Assembly (NCBI GenBank): GCA_035936835.1
Contig: DASYVT010000023.1
Location: 1 to 64,000 of the forward strand
Source of the DNA: Candidatus Methylomirabilota bacterium
Lineage (GTDB): Bacteria; Methylomirabilota; Methylomirabilia; Rokubacteriales; CSP1-6
DNA: 64,000 nucleotides
Direction: 5' to 3'
Under the pieces are notes generated by a model. The model had not been told where the DNA came from. It worked only from the letters and a program-made list of their open reading frames with translations, and did not search any database. A program made the translations under genes and the position numbers. Below, piece after piece: positions 50,943 through 59,803 of this stretch (position 1 is the first letter of the stretch; each line of letters begins with the position of its first letter).

Positions 50943-52004
50943 ATGGACCTGGACGACTGGCGATCCAGGATCAACGACCTCGACGAGCAGATCCTCAACC
51001 TTCTCAACCAGCGCGGACACGCCGCCCTTCAGATCGGCGAGCTCAAGCGGCAGCAGGACAGGCCGTACTTTGTCCCGGAGCGCGAGGCCCAGGTCCTGGA
51101 GCGCCTCGCCGCGCTGAATCGAGGCCCCCTGAGCGCTGAGGCGGTCCGCGCCGTCTGGCGGGAGATCCTCTCGGCCTCTCTCGCCCTCGAGAATCCGCTG
51201 CCCGTCGGGTACCTCGGTCCCGCCGGCACCTTCACCCACGCCGCGGCGATGCGCCGTTTCGGGACCTCGGCCCACCTCATCCCGATCAAGACCATCGCGG
51301 ACATCTTCGAGGAGGTCGAGCGGGGGCGCGCGGAATACGGCGTGGTGCCGGTCGAGAACTCGACCGAAGGGCCGGTCAACGTCACGCTCGACCGCCTCAT
51401 CGACTCGGAGGCCCTGATCACGGGCGAGCTCACGCTCGAGATCAGCCAGCACCTGCTGTCGAGGGCCGGCGAGCTCGGCGAGGTCAAGGTCGTCTGTTCC
51501 CACCCGCAGGCGCTCGCGCAGTGCCGGCAGTGGCTGCTGGCCCACCTGCCCGACGCCCGCACCGAGGAGATGTCGTCGACGACCGCGGCGGCCGAGCGCG
51601 CGAAGGACGACCCGACGGTGGCGGCCGTCGCCTCGGAGCTGGCAGCCCGGACGTACGACGTGCCTGTGCTGCAGAAGCGCATCGAGGACAATCCATACAA
51701 CACCACACGCTTCCTGGTGATCGGACGCCGCCCGGTCGGTGCCACGGGGCGGGACAAGACCTCCATCCTCTTCTCGATGAAGAACGAGCCGGGCGTGCTG
51801 TACAGCATCCTCCAGCCCTTCGCCGCGCGCCGGCTCAACATGACCAAGATCGAATCGCGACCAACCAAGCGGCGCCCCTGGGAGTACGTGAACTTCGTCG
51901 ACTTCGAGGGTCACCGCGATACCGATGACGTCCGGGCCGTTCTCGACGAGGTCAAGGAGCGCTGCCAGTTCCTGAAGATCCTCGGATCCTACCCGGCCGC
52001 CTAA
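50943..52004 (+). CDS. pheA: Bifunctional chorismate mutase / prephenate dehydratase (P-protein)
   Basis: The 353-residue enzyme converts chorismate to phenylpyruvate. An AroQ-type mutase domain (1-90, RINDLDEQILNLLNQRG) is followed by the dehydratase domain (about 92-270: GYLGPAGTFTHAAA, VPVENSTEGPVNVTLDRL, NTTRFLVIG) and a C-terminal ACT domain (about 280-350) with the phenylalanine-binding ESRP motif (NMTKIESRPTKRRPWEY), so feedback inhibition by phenylalanine is expected. First gene of the aromatic operon. Confidence 0.97.
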   Translation: MDLDDWRSRINDLDEQILNLLNQRGHAALQIGELKRQQDRPYFVPEREAQVLERLAALNRGPLSAEAVRAVWREILSASLALENPLPVGYLGPAGTFTHAAAMRRFGTSAHLIPIKTIADIFEEVERGRAEYGVVPVENSTEGPVNVTLDRLIDSEALITGELTLEISQHLLSRAGELGEVKVVCSHPQALAQCRQWLLAHLPDARTEEMSSTTAAAERAKDDPTVAAVASELAARTYDVPVLQKRIEDNPYNTTRFLVIGRRPVGATGRDKTSILFSMKNEPGVLYSILQPFAARRLNMTKIESRPTKRRPWEYVNFVDFEGHRDTDDVRAVLDEVKERCQFLKILGSYPAA

Positions 52005-52014
52005 GGAGCCGCTC

Positions 52015-53130
52015 ATGACTGTGTCCTGGGAATCCCTCGCCAACGACCACATCCTCGGGATCGACCCCTACGAGCCGGGGAAGCCGATCGAGGAGCTCGA
52101 GCGCGAGTTCGGCCTGACCGACGTCATCAAGCTCGCCTCGAACGAGAACCCCCTGCCGCCCTCGGAGCGCGTCCTCAAGGCCATCTCGGAGGCGCTGGCC
52201 CATCTGAACCGCTACCCCGACGGCAGCGCTCACTACCTGCGTATCGCGCTGGCGCGGCGTCACGGGCTCACGCCCGAGCACATCATCATGGGCAACGGCT
52301 CCAACGAGCTGATCGAGTTGCTCGTGCGAGGCTTCCTGCGGCCGGGCGAGGAGGCGATCATCCCGCACCCGACGTTCGTCGTCTACCCCATGATCGTCCA
52401 AGCCGCCGGTGGTATCCGGGTAGTTGTCACCCTGAAGGACCATCGGCTCGACCTCGAGGCCATGGCGCGCGCGATCACGCCGATGACGAAGATAGTGTTC
52501 ATCGCCAACCCGAACAATCCGACGGCGACCCTCGTGACGGCGGAGGAGGTCGCGGCCTTCATGGCGCGCGTGCCGGACAAGGTCATCGTGGTCTTCGACG
52601 AGGCCTACTTCGAGTTCGCCCAGGGGCCGGACTTCCCCGACTCGGTCCAGTACATGAAGCAGGGCCGCAAGGTCGCCGTGCTGCGGACCTTCTCCAAGGC
52701 CGCGAGCCTTGCGGGGCTTCGTGTAGGCTACGCGATCGCGGACCCCGACTGCGTCGCCCTTCTCAACCGGATCCGGCAGCCCTTCAACGTCAACTCGCTC
52801 GCCCAGGTGGCCGCGTTGGCAGCCCTCGAGGACGACTCGCACATCCTCGAGTGCCTGCGGATGAATGAGGCTGGACGGCACTTCCTGTGCGACGAGTTCA
52901 CATCGATGGGGCTGAAGTACGTGCCCTCGCGCGCCAACTTCATCCTTCTCGACGTGGCCCGGAGCGGCAGCGACGTCTTCCAGCGCCTTTTGAAGGAGGG
53001 CGTGATCGTGCGCCCCATGTCGAGCTTCGGCATGGAGACGGCGCTCCGCGTGACCATCGGCACGCCTGAGGAAAATCGGCGCCTGATCAAGGCGCTGAAG
53101 AAGGTCCTGGCGGAGGGCAAGGTCGGGTGA
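52015..53130 (+). CDS. hisC: PLP-dependent aminotransferase, HisC type (probable aromatic aminotransferase role)
   Basis: The 371-residue fold type I aminotransferase has IKLASNENPLPPSERVLKAI, the NPNNPTATLV motif, the PLP lysine in RTFSKAASLAGLRVGYAI and RVTIGTPEENRRLIKAL, all of the histidinol-phosphate aminotransferase subfamily. Placed between pheA and tyrA, it more likely transaminates phenylpyruvate, hydroxyphenylpyruvate or prephenate, a role known for HisC paralogs; no other histidine gene is near. AAGGAG precedes the ATG. Confidence 0.9.
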   Translation: MTVSWESLANDHILGIDPYEPGKPIEELEREFGLTDVIKLASNENPLPPSERVLKAISEALAHLNRYPDGSAHYLRIALARRHGLTPEHIIMGNGSNELIELLVRGFLRPGEEAIIPHPTFVVYPMIVQAAGGIRVVVTLKDHRLDLEAMARAITPMTKIVFIANPNNPTATLVTAEEVAAFMARVPDKVIVVFDEAYFEFAQGPDFPDSVQYMKQGRKVAVLRTFSKAASLAGLRVGYAIADPDCVALLNRIRQPFNVNSLAQVAALAALEDDSHILECLRMNEAGRHFLCDEFTSMGLKYVPSRANFILLDVARSGSDVFQRLLKEGVIVRPMSSFGMETALRVTIGTPEENRRLIKALKKVLAEGKVG

Positions 53131-53975
53131 TCCGCCGCCTCGCCGTTGTCGGGCTGGGGCTCCTCGGCGGTTCCGTGGCCAAGGCGGCTCGCGCCGAATC
53201 GCTGGCGCGGGAGATCGTGGGGGTCGGCCGCAACCCCGCAAACCTCGCGCTGGCTCTCAGCGAGGGGGCCGTCGACCGCGTCACGACCGATCTTCGAGAG
53301 GGCCTGACCGGCGCCGACATGGTCGTCCTGGCGACCCCCGTCGCCACCCTCGAGCATCAGATGCCCGCCGTGTGGCAGGCAGCCGAGCCGCAGGCCCTCA
53401 TCACCGACGTCGGCAGCACGAAGGCCGCGATCGTGCGCGTTGCCGAGACGCTCAGCGTCTCGCGGCCGCTCGACTTCGTGGGCAGCCACCCCATGGCGGG
53501 ATCGAACCTCTCGGGCTTCGCGGTCTCCCGCGCGGATCTCTTCCGGGGCGCCACGATCATCCTCACGCCCACCGACCGCACCGCGCGGGACGCCGTCAAG
53601 CGCGTCACGGAATTCTGGGAAGGGGCCGGCGGGCGAGTCGTCACCATGGATCCCGCCACCCACGACCGGGCCGTGGCCGCCATAAGCCACCTGCCGCACC
53701 TCGTGGCCGACGCGCTCGTGGATGCCGTGGTCCGGATGGATCCGCAGTTCTTCGACGTGGCCGCGCGGGGCTTCAAGGACACCACGCGCATCGCGGCGTC
53801 GAGCCCGACCGTCTGGAGGGAGATCTTCGAGGAGAACCGCGAAGCGCTGGCCGAAGCCGTCGCGGCTTTCCGGGCGGCGCTGGACGACCTCGAGCGCGTG
53901 CTGCGCTCAGGCGACGCGCCGCGCATCGAGGCCGAGCTGGAGCGCATCCGCATGACCCGGACGAGGCTTGGGTGA
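53127..53975 (+). CDS. tyrA: Prephenate dehydrogenase
   Basis: TyrA oxidatively decarboxylates prephenate (or arogenate) toward tyrosine. The 282-residue protein has the nucleotide motif GLGLLGGSVAKAAR, TDVGSTKAAIV, FVGSHPMAGSNLSGF and an ISHLPHLVADAL segment with the substrate histidine. It lacks an ACT domain, so tyrosine feedback through that route is not expected. NAD versus NADP preference cannot be told with confidence. The GTG start overlaps hisC; the stop overlaps aroA. Confidence 0.95.
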   Translation: MIRRLAVVGLGLLGGSVAKAARAESLAREIVGVGRNPANLALALSEGAVDRVTTDLREGLTGADMVVLATPVATLEHQMPAVWQAAEPQALITDVGSTKAAIVRVAETLSVSRPLDFVGSHPMAGSNLSGFAVSRADLFRGATIILTPTDRTARDAVKRVTEFWEGAGGRVVTMDPATHDRAVAAISHLPHLVADALVDAVVRMDPQFFDVAARGFKDTTRIAASSPTVWREIFEENREALAEAVAAFRAALDDLERVLRSGDAPRIEAELERIRMTRTRLG

Positions 53976-55288
53976 TGCGGATCCGCGTGCGGGCTCCCAA
54001 GCGGCTCTGCGGCACGGTCCAGGTGCCGGGGGACAAGTCCATCTCTCACCGGGCGGCCCTCTTCGGCGCGATCGCCTCGGGACGTACGGAGATCACGGGC
54101 TACCTCGAGGGGGAGGACTGCCTGAACACGCTCAAGGCGGTCCGCGCCCTCGGCGTCCTCGTGACGCGGAAGGGCCCGGGGCACTACCTCGTTGACGGCG
54201 CCGGGCTCTTCGGCCTGCGCGAGCCCGAGCAGGTCATCAACCTCGGCAATTCTGGCACAGCGGTCCGCCTGCTCATGGGCGTCCTCGCGGGACAGCCCTT
54301 CTGGACCTTTCTGACGGGCGACGACTCGCTGCGGCGGCGGCCCATGAGACGGGTCGGCCTACCCCTGACGCGCATGGGCGCCATGGTGGTCGGCCGCGAA
54401 GACGGCTCGCGCCTGCCGCTGGGAGTGCGAGGGACGAGGCCGCTCAAGGCGATTGCTTACGACTCACCCGTCGCCTCAGCCCAGGTCAAGACGGCGCTGC
54501 TGCTGGCCGGTCTCTGGGCGGACGGGCCCGTCACCGTCACGGAGCCTGTGCGCTCGCGCGACCACACGGAGCGCATGCTGACGGGCTTCGGGGCGGGGCT
54601 GTCGGTCGACGGCACGACCGTCACGCTCACGCCGGGGGCCGAGCTTCGCGGACAGGGCGTCGCCGTACCGGGGGACATCTCCTCCGCGGCCTTCCTGTTG
54701 GTAGCGGGCACGATCGTGCGGGGGGCGGAGATCACGGTCACGGGCGTGGGTGTCAACGAGACGCGCGCGGGGCTCCTCGACGCGCTCGAGTCGATGGGCG
54801 CCTCGGTAGGCCGGAGCCACGCCGCCCTGGCGGCGGGCGAGCCCGTCGCCGACCTCACGACCCGCAGCGCGACTCTCCGCGGCGCGCTCGTGGGCGGCCC
54901 GATGATCCCGCGCCTCATCGATGAGGTGCCCGTGCTCGCGGTGGCGGCCTGCATGGCAGAGGGACGGACGCGGATCACCGACGCAGCGGAGCTGCGCGTG
55001 AAGGAATCGGACCGCATCCGCTTCGTCGCCACGGAGCTCGGCACGCTGGGCGCGCGCATCACCGAAACTCCAGACGGCCTCGAGATCGAAGGCGGCACGC
55101 GGCTCCGCGGCGCCTGCGTCCAGAGCGGCGGCGACCACCGCATGGCGATGGCGCTCTGCGTGGCCGGCCTCGTCGCGGAGGGAGAGACGATCGTCGAAGA
55201 CACCGAATGCATCGGGACCTCGTACCCCGGTTTTGTCGCGACAGTCAACACGCTGGCCGGCGCGCCCTGCCTGGAAGAACTGCCGTGA
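53975..55288 (+). CDS. aroA: 3-phosphoshikimate 1-carboxyvinyltransferase (EPSP synthase)
   Basis: AroA makes EPSP in the shikimate pathway. The 437-residue protein has PGDKSISHRAALFGAIASG, NLGNSGTAVRLLMG, DDSLRRRPMRR, VKTALLLAGL, VPGDISSAAF and KESDRI, the active-site residues being intact. The alanine in NLGNSGTA contrasts with the G-T-A-M pattern of plant-type enzymes, so it may be of the class II type; this is tentative. It overlaps tyrA by one base and cmk by GTGA. Confidence 0.96.
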   Translation: MRIRVRAPKRLCGTVQVPGDKSISHRAALFGAIASGRTEITGYLEGEDCLNTLKAVRALGVLVTRKGPGHYLVDGAGLFGLREPEQVINLGNSGTAVRLLMGVLAGQPFWTFLTGDDSLRRRPMRRVGLPLTRMGAMVVGREDGSRLPLGVRGTRPLKAIAYDSPVASAQVKTALLLAGLWADGPVTVTEPVRSRDHTERMLTGFGAGLSVDGTTVTLTPGAELRGQGVAVPGDISSAAFLLVAGTIVRGAEITVTGVGVNETRAGLLDALESMGASVGRSHAALAAGEPVADLTTRSATLRGALVGGPMIPRLIDEVPVLAVAACMAEGRTRITDAAELRVKESDRIRFVATELGTLGARITETPDGLEIEGGTRLRGACVQSGGDHRMAMALCVAGLVAEGETIVEDTECIGTSYPGFVATVNTLAGAPCLEELP

Positions 55289-55983
55289 CTTGCCGACGCG
55301 ATCCCGTCATCACCATCGACGGCCCGGCCGGCGCGGGCAAGTCCACCACCGCCCGCGAGGTCGCCCGCCGGCTCGGGTTCAGGCTCGTGGACACTGGCGC
55401 GCTGTACCGCGCGTTGGCGTGGGCGCTCATGCAGGCGGGCGTGTCGCCGGAGGACGAGATCGGCGTCGGAGCGCTGCTGGCCCGGACGACCGTCGAGCTG
55501 GCCGACATGGGCGCCGGCGGGGGCACCAGCGGGCGCGTGCTGGTCAACGGCCGCGACGTCACCGCCGAGATCAGGACGCCCGAGATCGCCCTGACGACGT
55601 CGAGGCTGACGGCGCTCAGAGCGGTGCGCGACAAGATGACGCCGCTCCAGCGGAGCCTCGCGGCCGCCGGCGGGGTCGTCCTTGAGGGCCGGGACACGGG
55701 CAGCGTGGTCTGCCCCGACGCGGAGGTCAAGGTCTACCTGGACGCGGACCTTGCCGAGCGGGCCCGCCGCCGCCGCGACGAGCTGGCCGCGCGCGGCCTG
55801 CCCGCCGACTACGAAAGGGTGAAGGCGGAGGTCGCCTTGCGGGACCGCCAGGACATGGAGCGGGCGCTCGCGCCGCTCCGCAAGCCGCCGGGGGCCGTGA
55901 CGGTCGACTCGACGGCGCTCTCCCCGGAGGCGGTGGTTTTGCGGATCCTCGACGCGGTGGAGCAGGCGCGGTGCTGTACCTGA
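55285..55983 (+). CDS. cmk: Cytidylate kinase
   Basis: Cmk phosphorylates CMP and dCMP. The 232-residue P-loop kinase has ITIDGPAGAGKSTTAREVARRLGF, VDTGALYRALAWALMQAG, EGRDTGSVVCPDAEVKVYLDA and RDRQDMERALAPLRKPPGA. The start is GTG 55285, overlapping the aroA stop as GTGA. aroA-cmk-plsC-rpsA is a common bacterial order. Confidence 0.97.
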   Translation: MTCRRDPVITIDGPAGAGKSTTAREVARRLGFRLVDTGALYRALAWALMQAGVSPEDEIGVGALLARTTVELADMGAGGGTSGRVLVNGRDVTAEIRTPEIALTTSRLTALRAVRDKMTPLQRSLAAAGGVVLEGRDTGSVVCPDAEVKVYLDADLAERARRRRDELAARGLPADYERVKAEVALRDRQDMERALAPLRKPPGAVTVDSTALSPEAVVLRILDAVEQARCCT

Positions 55984-56603
55984 TCCTGAAGCCGCTGGTG
56001 GTGTTTCTGATGCGGGCGTGGTTCGGACTCCGCGTGAGAGGAGCGGAGCACATCCCGTCCTCGGGGCCTGCGCTCATCGTCTCGAACCATCAGAGCATTC
56101 TCGATCCGCCGGTAATCGGCGGGGCGGCGCGGCGCCAGATCTATTTCCTCGCGAAGGCGGAGCTGTTCCGGATCCCCCTCTTCGGGTGGTTGTTCCGGGC
56201 GCTCCACGCGCGGCCGGTGCGCCGCGAGGGCTCGGACCCGGGTGCGCTCAGAATAGCCGCGCTGTTGCTCGAACAAGGCAAGGCGCTCCTGGTCTTTCCG
56301 GAGGGGACGCGCAGCCTGGACGGCCGTCTTGGGGAAGGGAAGCCCGGTGTCGGGATGCTCGCGGTCACGAGCGGGGCGCCGGTGGTGCCCGCGTACGTCT
56401 CGGGCACCCTCGAGGCCCTGCCCAAGGGCGCGGTCTGGCCCCGGCGCAGCCAAGTGAGCGTGAGCTTCGGTCCCGCGTTACACTTCAAGGCCCCGATCGG
56501 TTCCGGCCGCAAGGAGCGCTACCGGGAGGCTACAGAGGAGATGATGCGCGGGATCGCGCAGTTGAAGGCGCAGAGCGCCACGACACGCTCCGGGGATCCT
56601 TAG
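55971..56603 (+). CDS. plsC: 1-acyl-sn-glycerol-3-phosphate acyltransferase
   Basis: The 210-residue membrane-associated enzyme makes phosphatidic acid. It has an N-terminal membrane helix (LYLILKPLVVFLMRAWFGL), the catalytic H-x4-D motif in SNHQSILDPP, the FPEGTRSLDG motif and VVPAYVSGT. The GTG start overlaps cmk by 13 bases. Substrate chain length and alternate roles in lipid A acylation cannot be excluded. Confidence 0.92.
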   Translation: MLYLILKPLVVFLMRAWFGLRVRGAEHIPSSGPALIVSNHQSILDPPVIGGAARRQIYFLAKAELFRIPLFGWLFRALHARPVRREGSDPGALRIAALLLEQGKALLVFPEGTRSLDGRLGEGKPGVGMLAVTSGAPVVPAYVSGTLEALPKGAVWPRRSQVSVSFGPALHFKAPIGSGRKERYREATEEMMRGIAQLKAQSATTRSGDP

Positions 56604-56610
56604 GAGTGTG

Positions 56611-56685
56611 GGGGGAGTACGGGGGCCATGTCGAGGCCCCCGTTGCTGGGGGAGTACGGGGGCCATCTCGGGGCCCCCGTTGCTG
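56611..56685 (+). repeat. Two tandem copies of a 37-bp hairpin-forming repeat before rpsA
   Basis: Copy 1 spans 56611-56648 and copy 2 56648-56685, each reading GGGGGAGTAC, an 8-base stem CGGGGGCC, a 7-base loop, the perfect complementary arm GGCCCCCG, then TTGCTG. The loops differ (ATGTCGA and ATCTCGG) while the stems are identical, as expected of a structure kept by pairing. A third, cut-off copy lies at 63970-64000. The hairpins follow the plsC stop and could also block or slow transcription. Confidence 0.9.
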
Positions 56686-56754
56686 AACGACGTCAGGGGC
56701 GGTCGCGAAGTCCGACGCCCCGGCGATATCCATCAAGGGAGGAAGCACCGCATT

Positions 56755-58470
56755 ATGGAGACGGAGAACCGGAAGGCGAAGCTCCTCGAGGGGGTGCAGG
56801 AGGAGGTGGCAGAGGCCCCCGAGGAGAGTATGGAGGATTGGTTCAACCGGGGCGTGGGCGACATCGAGGAAGGGGAGGTCGTCCGCGGCAGGGTCGTCGA
56901 GGTCCGCGACAGCGAAGTGCTCGTGGACATCGGCTACAAGAGCGAGGGGACTATCGCGATGGAGGAATTCCGCCACGCGGGCACCCTCCCGAAGGTCGGC
57001 GACGAGATCGAGGTCTACCTCGAGTCCAAGGAGGACAGCGAGGGGCTGATCGTCCTCAGCAAGGACAAGGCCGACAAGATCAAGGTCTGGGACGCCATCT
57101 CCAAGTCTCACGACAGCGGCACGCCCGTGGAAGGCAAGGTGGTCGAGGTCGTCAAGGGCGGGCTCTCGGTCGACGTGGGCGTCCGCGCCTTTCTGCCGGG
57201 CTCCCAGGTGGACCTGAGACCTGTTAAGAACCTCGCCTCGATGCTCGGCCAGATGATCCGCGCGAAGGTCATCAAGCTCAACCGGCGGCGAGGCAACGTC
57301 GTTCTGTCCCGGCGCGCGGTGCTCGAGGAGGAGCGCGAGGAGAAGCGGAAGCACACGCTCTCGGTGCTCTCGGAGGGCATGGTGCTCACGGGCGCCGTCA
57401 AGAACATCACCGACTACGGCGCCTTCATCGACCTGGGCGGGATCGACGGCCTCCTGCACGTGACCGACATGTCCTGGGGCAGGGTCGGACACCCGTCGGA
57501 GATCTTCCAGATCGGCGACCAGGTCGAGGTCGTCGTGCTGCACTTCGATCGCGAGACCGGGCGCGTCTCGCTTGGCTACAAGCAGAAGTCGTCCGACCCC
57601 TGGGCCGTCGTCGACGAGCGCTACCCCGTCGGCGCCAAGGCGCAGGGGCGGGTGGTGAGCCTGACCAATTACGGCGCCTTCGTCGAGCTCGAGCCCGGAG
57701 TCGAAGGGCTCGTGCACGTGTCCGAGATGTCGTGGACGCGCCGCGTGCGACACCCCTCGAAGCTCGTCAACGTCGGCGACATGGTGGACGTCATGGTGCT
57801 CGACGTGAACAAGGCCACCAAGCGCATCTCGCTCGGCATGAAGCAGGTCGAGGCCGACCCGTGGGCGACCATCGAGGAGCGCTACAAGCCGGGCGAGCGG
57901 GTCGAGGGCAAGGTGCGCAACCTGACCGACTTCGGCGCCTTCGTCGAGCTCGAGCCCGGCGTGGACGGCCTGCTGCACATCTCCGACATGTCCTGGACCC
58001 GCAATATCGGGCACCCGTCGGAGATCCTCAAGAAGGGGCAGTCCGTCGAGACGCAGATCCTCAACGTGGACAGGGACAACAAGCGAATCTCCCTGGGCCT
58101 CAAGCAGATCCAACCCGATCCGTGGGAATCTGTCTCCCAGCGCTATCCCATGGGCTCTCGCGTCACCGGCAAGATCGTGCGGCTGACCGACTTCGGCGCC
58201 TTCGTCGAGCTTGAGCCCGGCGTGGACGGGCTCCTCCACGTCTCGCAGATGTCGAGCCGTCCCATTGCCTCGCCCTCCGACCTCGTGAACGTGGGCGACG
58301 AGCTCACGCTGATGGTGATACGCGTCGATCCCAACGAGCGGCGCATAGGGCTCAGCCTCAAGGACCTGGCGGCGGCCATCCTGGAGGAGCCGTCGCAAGC
58401 GGATGCCCGCGGCCGCGGCAAGGGGCGGAAGCGGCGTGGCGGCGAGGACTTCGATGAGGATGAGGAGTAG
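56755..58470 (+). CDS. rpsA: 30S ribosomal protein S1
   Basis: S1 helps mRNA bind the ribosome. The 571-residue protein has six S1 domains at roughly 38-105, 118-186, 203-272, 288-358, 375-445 and 462-532; domains 3-6 carry the YGAF/FGAFVELEPGV RNA-binding pattern. The N terminus (1-35) is acidic and the tail is Lys/Arg then Asp/Glu-rich. ATG 56755 is chosen because GGGAGGAA lies about 10 bases upstream; the frame is open further upstream through the repeats, but that part is not S1-like. Confidence 0.97.
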   Translation: METENRKAKLLEGVQEEVAEAPEESMEDWFNRGVGDIEEGEVVRGRVVEVRDSEVLVDIGYKSEGTIAMEEFRHAGTLPKVGDEIEVYLESKEDSEGLIVLSKDKADKIKVWDAISKSHDSGTPVEGKVVEVVKGGLSVDVGVRAFLPGSQVDLRPVKNLASMLGQMIRAKVIKLNRRRGNVVLSRRAVLEEEREEKRKHTLSVLSEGMVLTGAVKNITDYGAFIDLGGIDGLLHVTDMSWGRVGHPSEIFQIGDQVEVVVLHFDRETGRVSLGYKQKSSDPWAVVDERYPVGAKAQGRVVSLTNYGAFVELEPGVEGLVHVSEMSWTRRVRHPSKLVNVGDMVDVMVLDVNKATKRISLGMKQVEADPWATIEERYKPGERVEGKVRNLTDFGAFVELEPGVDGLLHISDMSWTRNIGHPSEILKKGQSVETQILNVDRDNKRISLGLKQIQPDPWESVSQRYPMGSRVTGKIVRLTDFGAFVELEPGVDGLLHVSQMSSRPIASPSDLVNVGDELTLMVIRVDPNERRIGLSLKDLAAAILEEPSQADARGRGKGRKRRGGEDFDEDEE

Positions 58471-58479
58471 GCCGCTCGT

Positions 58480-59385
58480 GTGGGGCTACAGGTGACATCC
58501 CGCGGTCGCGTCGCGGTCGTTGCAGTGGGGGTGGGCCTCGGGATCCTCGTGCTGTTCCTCGGCACGATCTGGGTTCTCATGGCGACGGTCAGCGAGGATG
58601 GGCTGCCCACGGGCGGACCGAGGGTCGCGGTCGTGGAGATTGAGGGCATCATCGTGGACGGCACCGCGGCCGTTCGCGAGCTCCGCGAGCACGCGGACAA
58701 TCCGTCGATCAAGGCGGTTGTCCTCCGCGTCAACAGCCCGGGCGGGGTCGTCGCGCCGACGCAGGAGATTTTCGCCGCCATCCAACGCGCGAGAAAGGCC
58801 GGCAAGCCTGTGGTCGCGACCCTTGGCGCAGTGGCCGCCTCGGGCGGGTACTACGTCGCGGCGGCCGCCGACAGGATCTACGCCAATCCCGGCACGCTGA
58901 CGGGCTCCATCGGCGTGGTCATGCAGATGGCCAACCTCGAGGGGCTGCTGAAGAAGGTCGGCGTCGAGTACGTCGTCGTCAAGGCGGGCGCGTACAAGGA
59001 CGTGGGCAACTTCGCCCGCACCATGAGCCCCGAGGAGCGGAAGATGCTGCAAGCGCTGCTCGACGACGTGTACTCGCAGTTCGTGGACGCAGTCGCCGAA
59101 GGACGGGGGCTCGAGCGAAAGGAAGTGCTGGCGTTCGCCGAAGGCCGCATCTACTCCGGCCAGCAGGCACTGGCGCTCAAGATGGTGGACGAGATGGGCG
59201 GCTTCGAGGATGCCGTCGAGGCCGCGGGCAAGCTGGCCAATATTCAGGGGCGGCCGAAGCTCGTCTACCCGCGAAAGAAGTTCTCCTTCAAGGATCTGCT
59301 GGAGAACCGGCTGGGACTGTCGGGGGTCGGTCCGCTCCTGCCGGCCCTTTCGGGCATCCGGACCCCCCTCTACCTCATGCAGTAG
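58480..59385 (+). CDS. sppA: Signal peptide peptidase SppA (36K type)
   Basis: SppA degrades leftover signal peptides in the membrane. The 301-residue protein has an N-terminal membrane anchor (about 10-35), VNSPGGVVAPTQEI, the nucleophile serine in VAASGGYYVAAAAD, GSIGVVMQMANL and the catalytic lysine region VKAGAYKDVGNFAR. The single-domain length fits the short SppA form. The start is GTG 58480, nine bases after rpsA. Confidence 0.93.
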   Translation: MGLQVTSRGRVAVVAVGVGLGILVLFLGTIWVLMATVSEDGLPTGGPRVAVVEIEGIIVDGTAAVRELREHADNPSIKAVVLRVNSPGGVVAPTQEIFAAIQRARKAGKPVVATLGAVAASGGYYVAAAADRIYANPGTLTGSIGVVMQMANLEGLLKKVGVEYVVVKAGAYKDVGNFARTMSPEERKMLQALLDDVYSQFVDAVAEGRGLERKEVLAFAEGRIYSGQQALALKMVDEMGGFEDAVEAAGKLANIQGRPKLVYPRKKFSFKDLLENRLGLSGVGPLLPALSGIRTPLYLMQ

Positions 59386-59404
59386 CCGTAAACCCTTGCT
59401 CTAC

Positions 59405-59434
59405 TTGACAATCTTTCGACCGGCGTGCTACGTT
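59405..59434 (+). promoter_or_regulatory. Sigma-70 promoter of the HU/IHF gene
   Basis: A perfect -35 TTGACA (59405-59410) is followed 18 bases later by TACGTT (59429-59434) with the extended -10 dinucleotide TG one base upstream (TGCTACGTT). It lies 20 bases after the sppA stop. Transcription would start near 59441, giving a leader of about 68 bases before ATG 59509. Confidence 0.6.
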
Positions 59435-59508
59435 TCAAAAGTGGAATCAGCCCGGTCGACGTGTCCGTGACCGGAAGATGGCGGGGTTCCCGTGGAGGGA
59501 GCAGGCTC

Positions 59509-59784
59509 ATGACCAAAGCGGATCTCATCGAGGAAGTCTCCAAGCTGTCGAGCCTGACCAAGAAGGAGACGGAGTTGATCGTCAACACCGTCTTCGACAA
59601 CATCACCGACGCTCTCGCCAAGGGAGATAAGGTGGAGCTGCGCGGGTTCGGCAGCTTCCGCATCCGCCACCGCAACTCCCGAAAGGGCCGCAACCCCAAG
59701 ACCGGAGACAGCGTCAGCGTCCCCGAAAAGCGGGTGCCGTTCTTCAAGGTGGGGAAGAGACTCCGCGAGCTGGTCAACACTTAA
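59509..59784 (+). CDS. HU/IHF-family DNA-binding protein
   Basis: The 91-residue protein has MTKADLIEEVSKLSSLTKKETELIV, the ELRGFGSFRIRHRNSRKGRNPKTG arm region (split here for length) and the FKVGKRLRELVN end. It bends DNA and helps compact the chromosome. The arm residues and position after rpsA-sppA favour an IHF-like subunit, but HU cannot be excluded. GGAGG (59494-59498) precedes the ATG. An in-frame upstream extension is possible but unlike the family. Confidence 0.93.
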   Translation: MTKADLIEEVSKLSSLTKKETELIVNTVFDNITDALAKGDKVELRGFGSFRIRHRNSRKGRNPKTGDSVSVPEKRVPFFKVGKRLRELVNT

Positions 59785-59803
59785 GAGGTCGCCCCGTAGC
59801 CGC

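Noticed and set aside
56608-56754. An N-terminal extension of rpsA through the hairpin repeats
   Set aside because: The frame is open but the 49 residues are repeat-derived and not S1-like, and a strong ribosome-binding site precedes ATG 56755.
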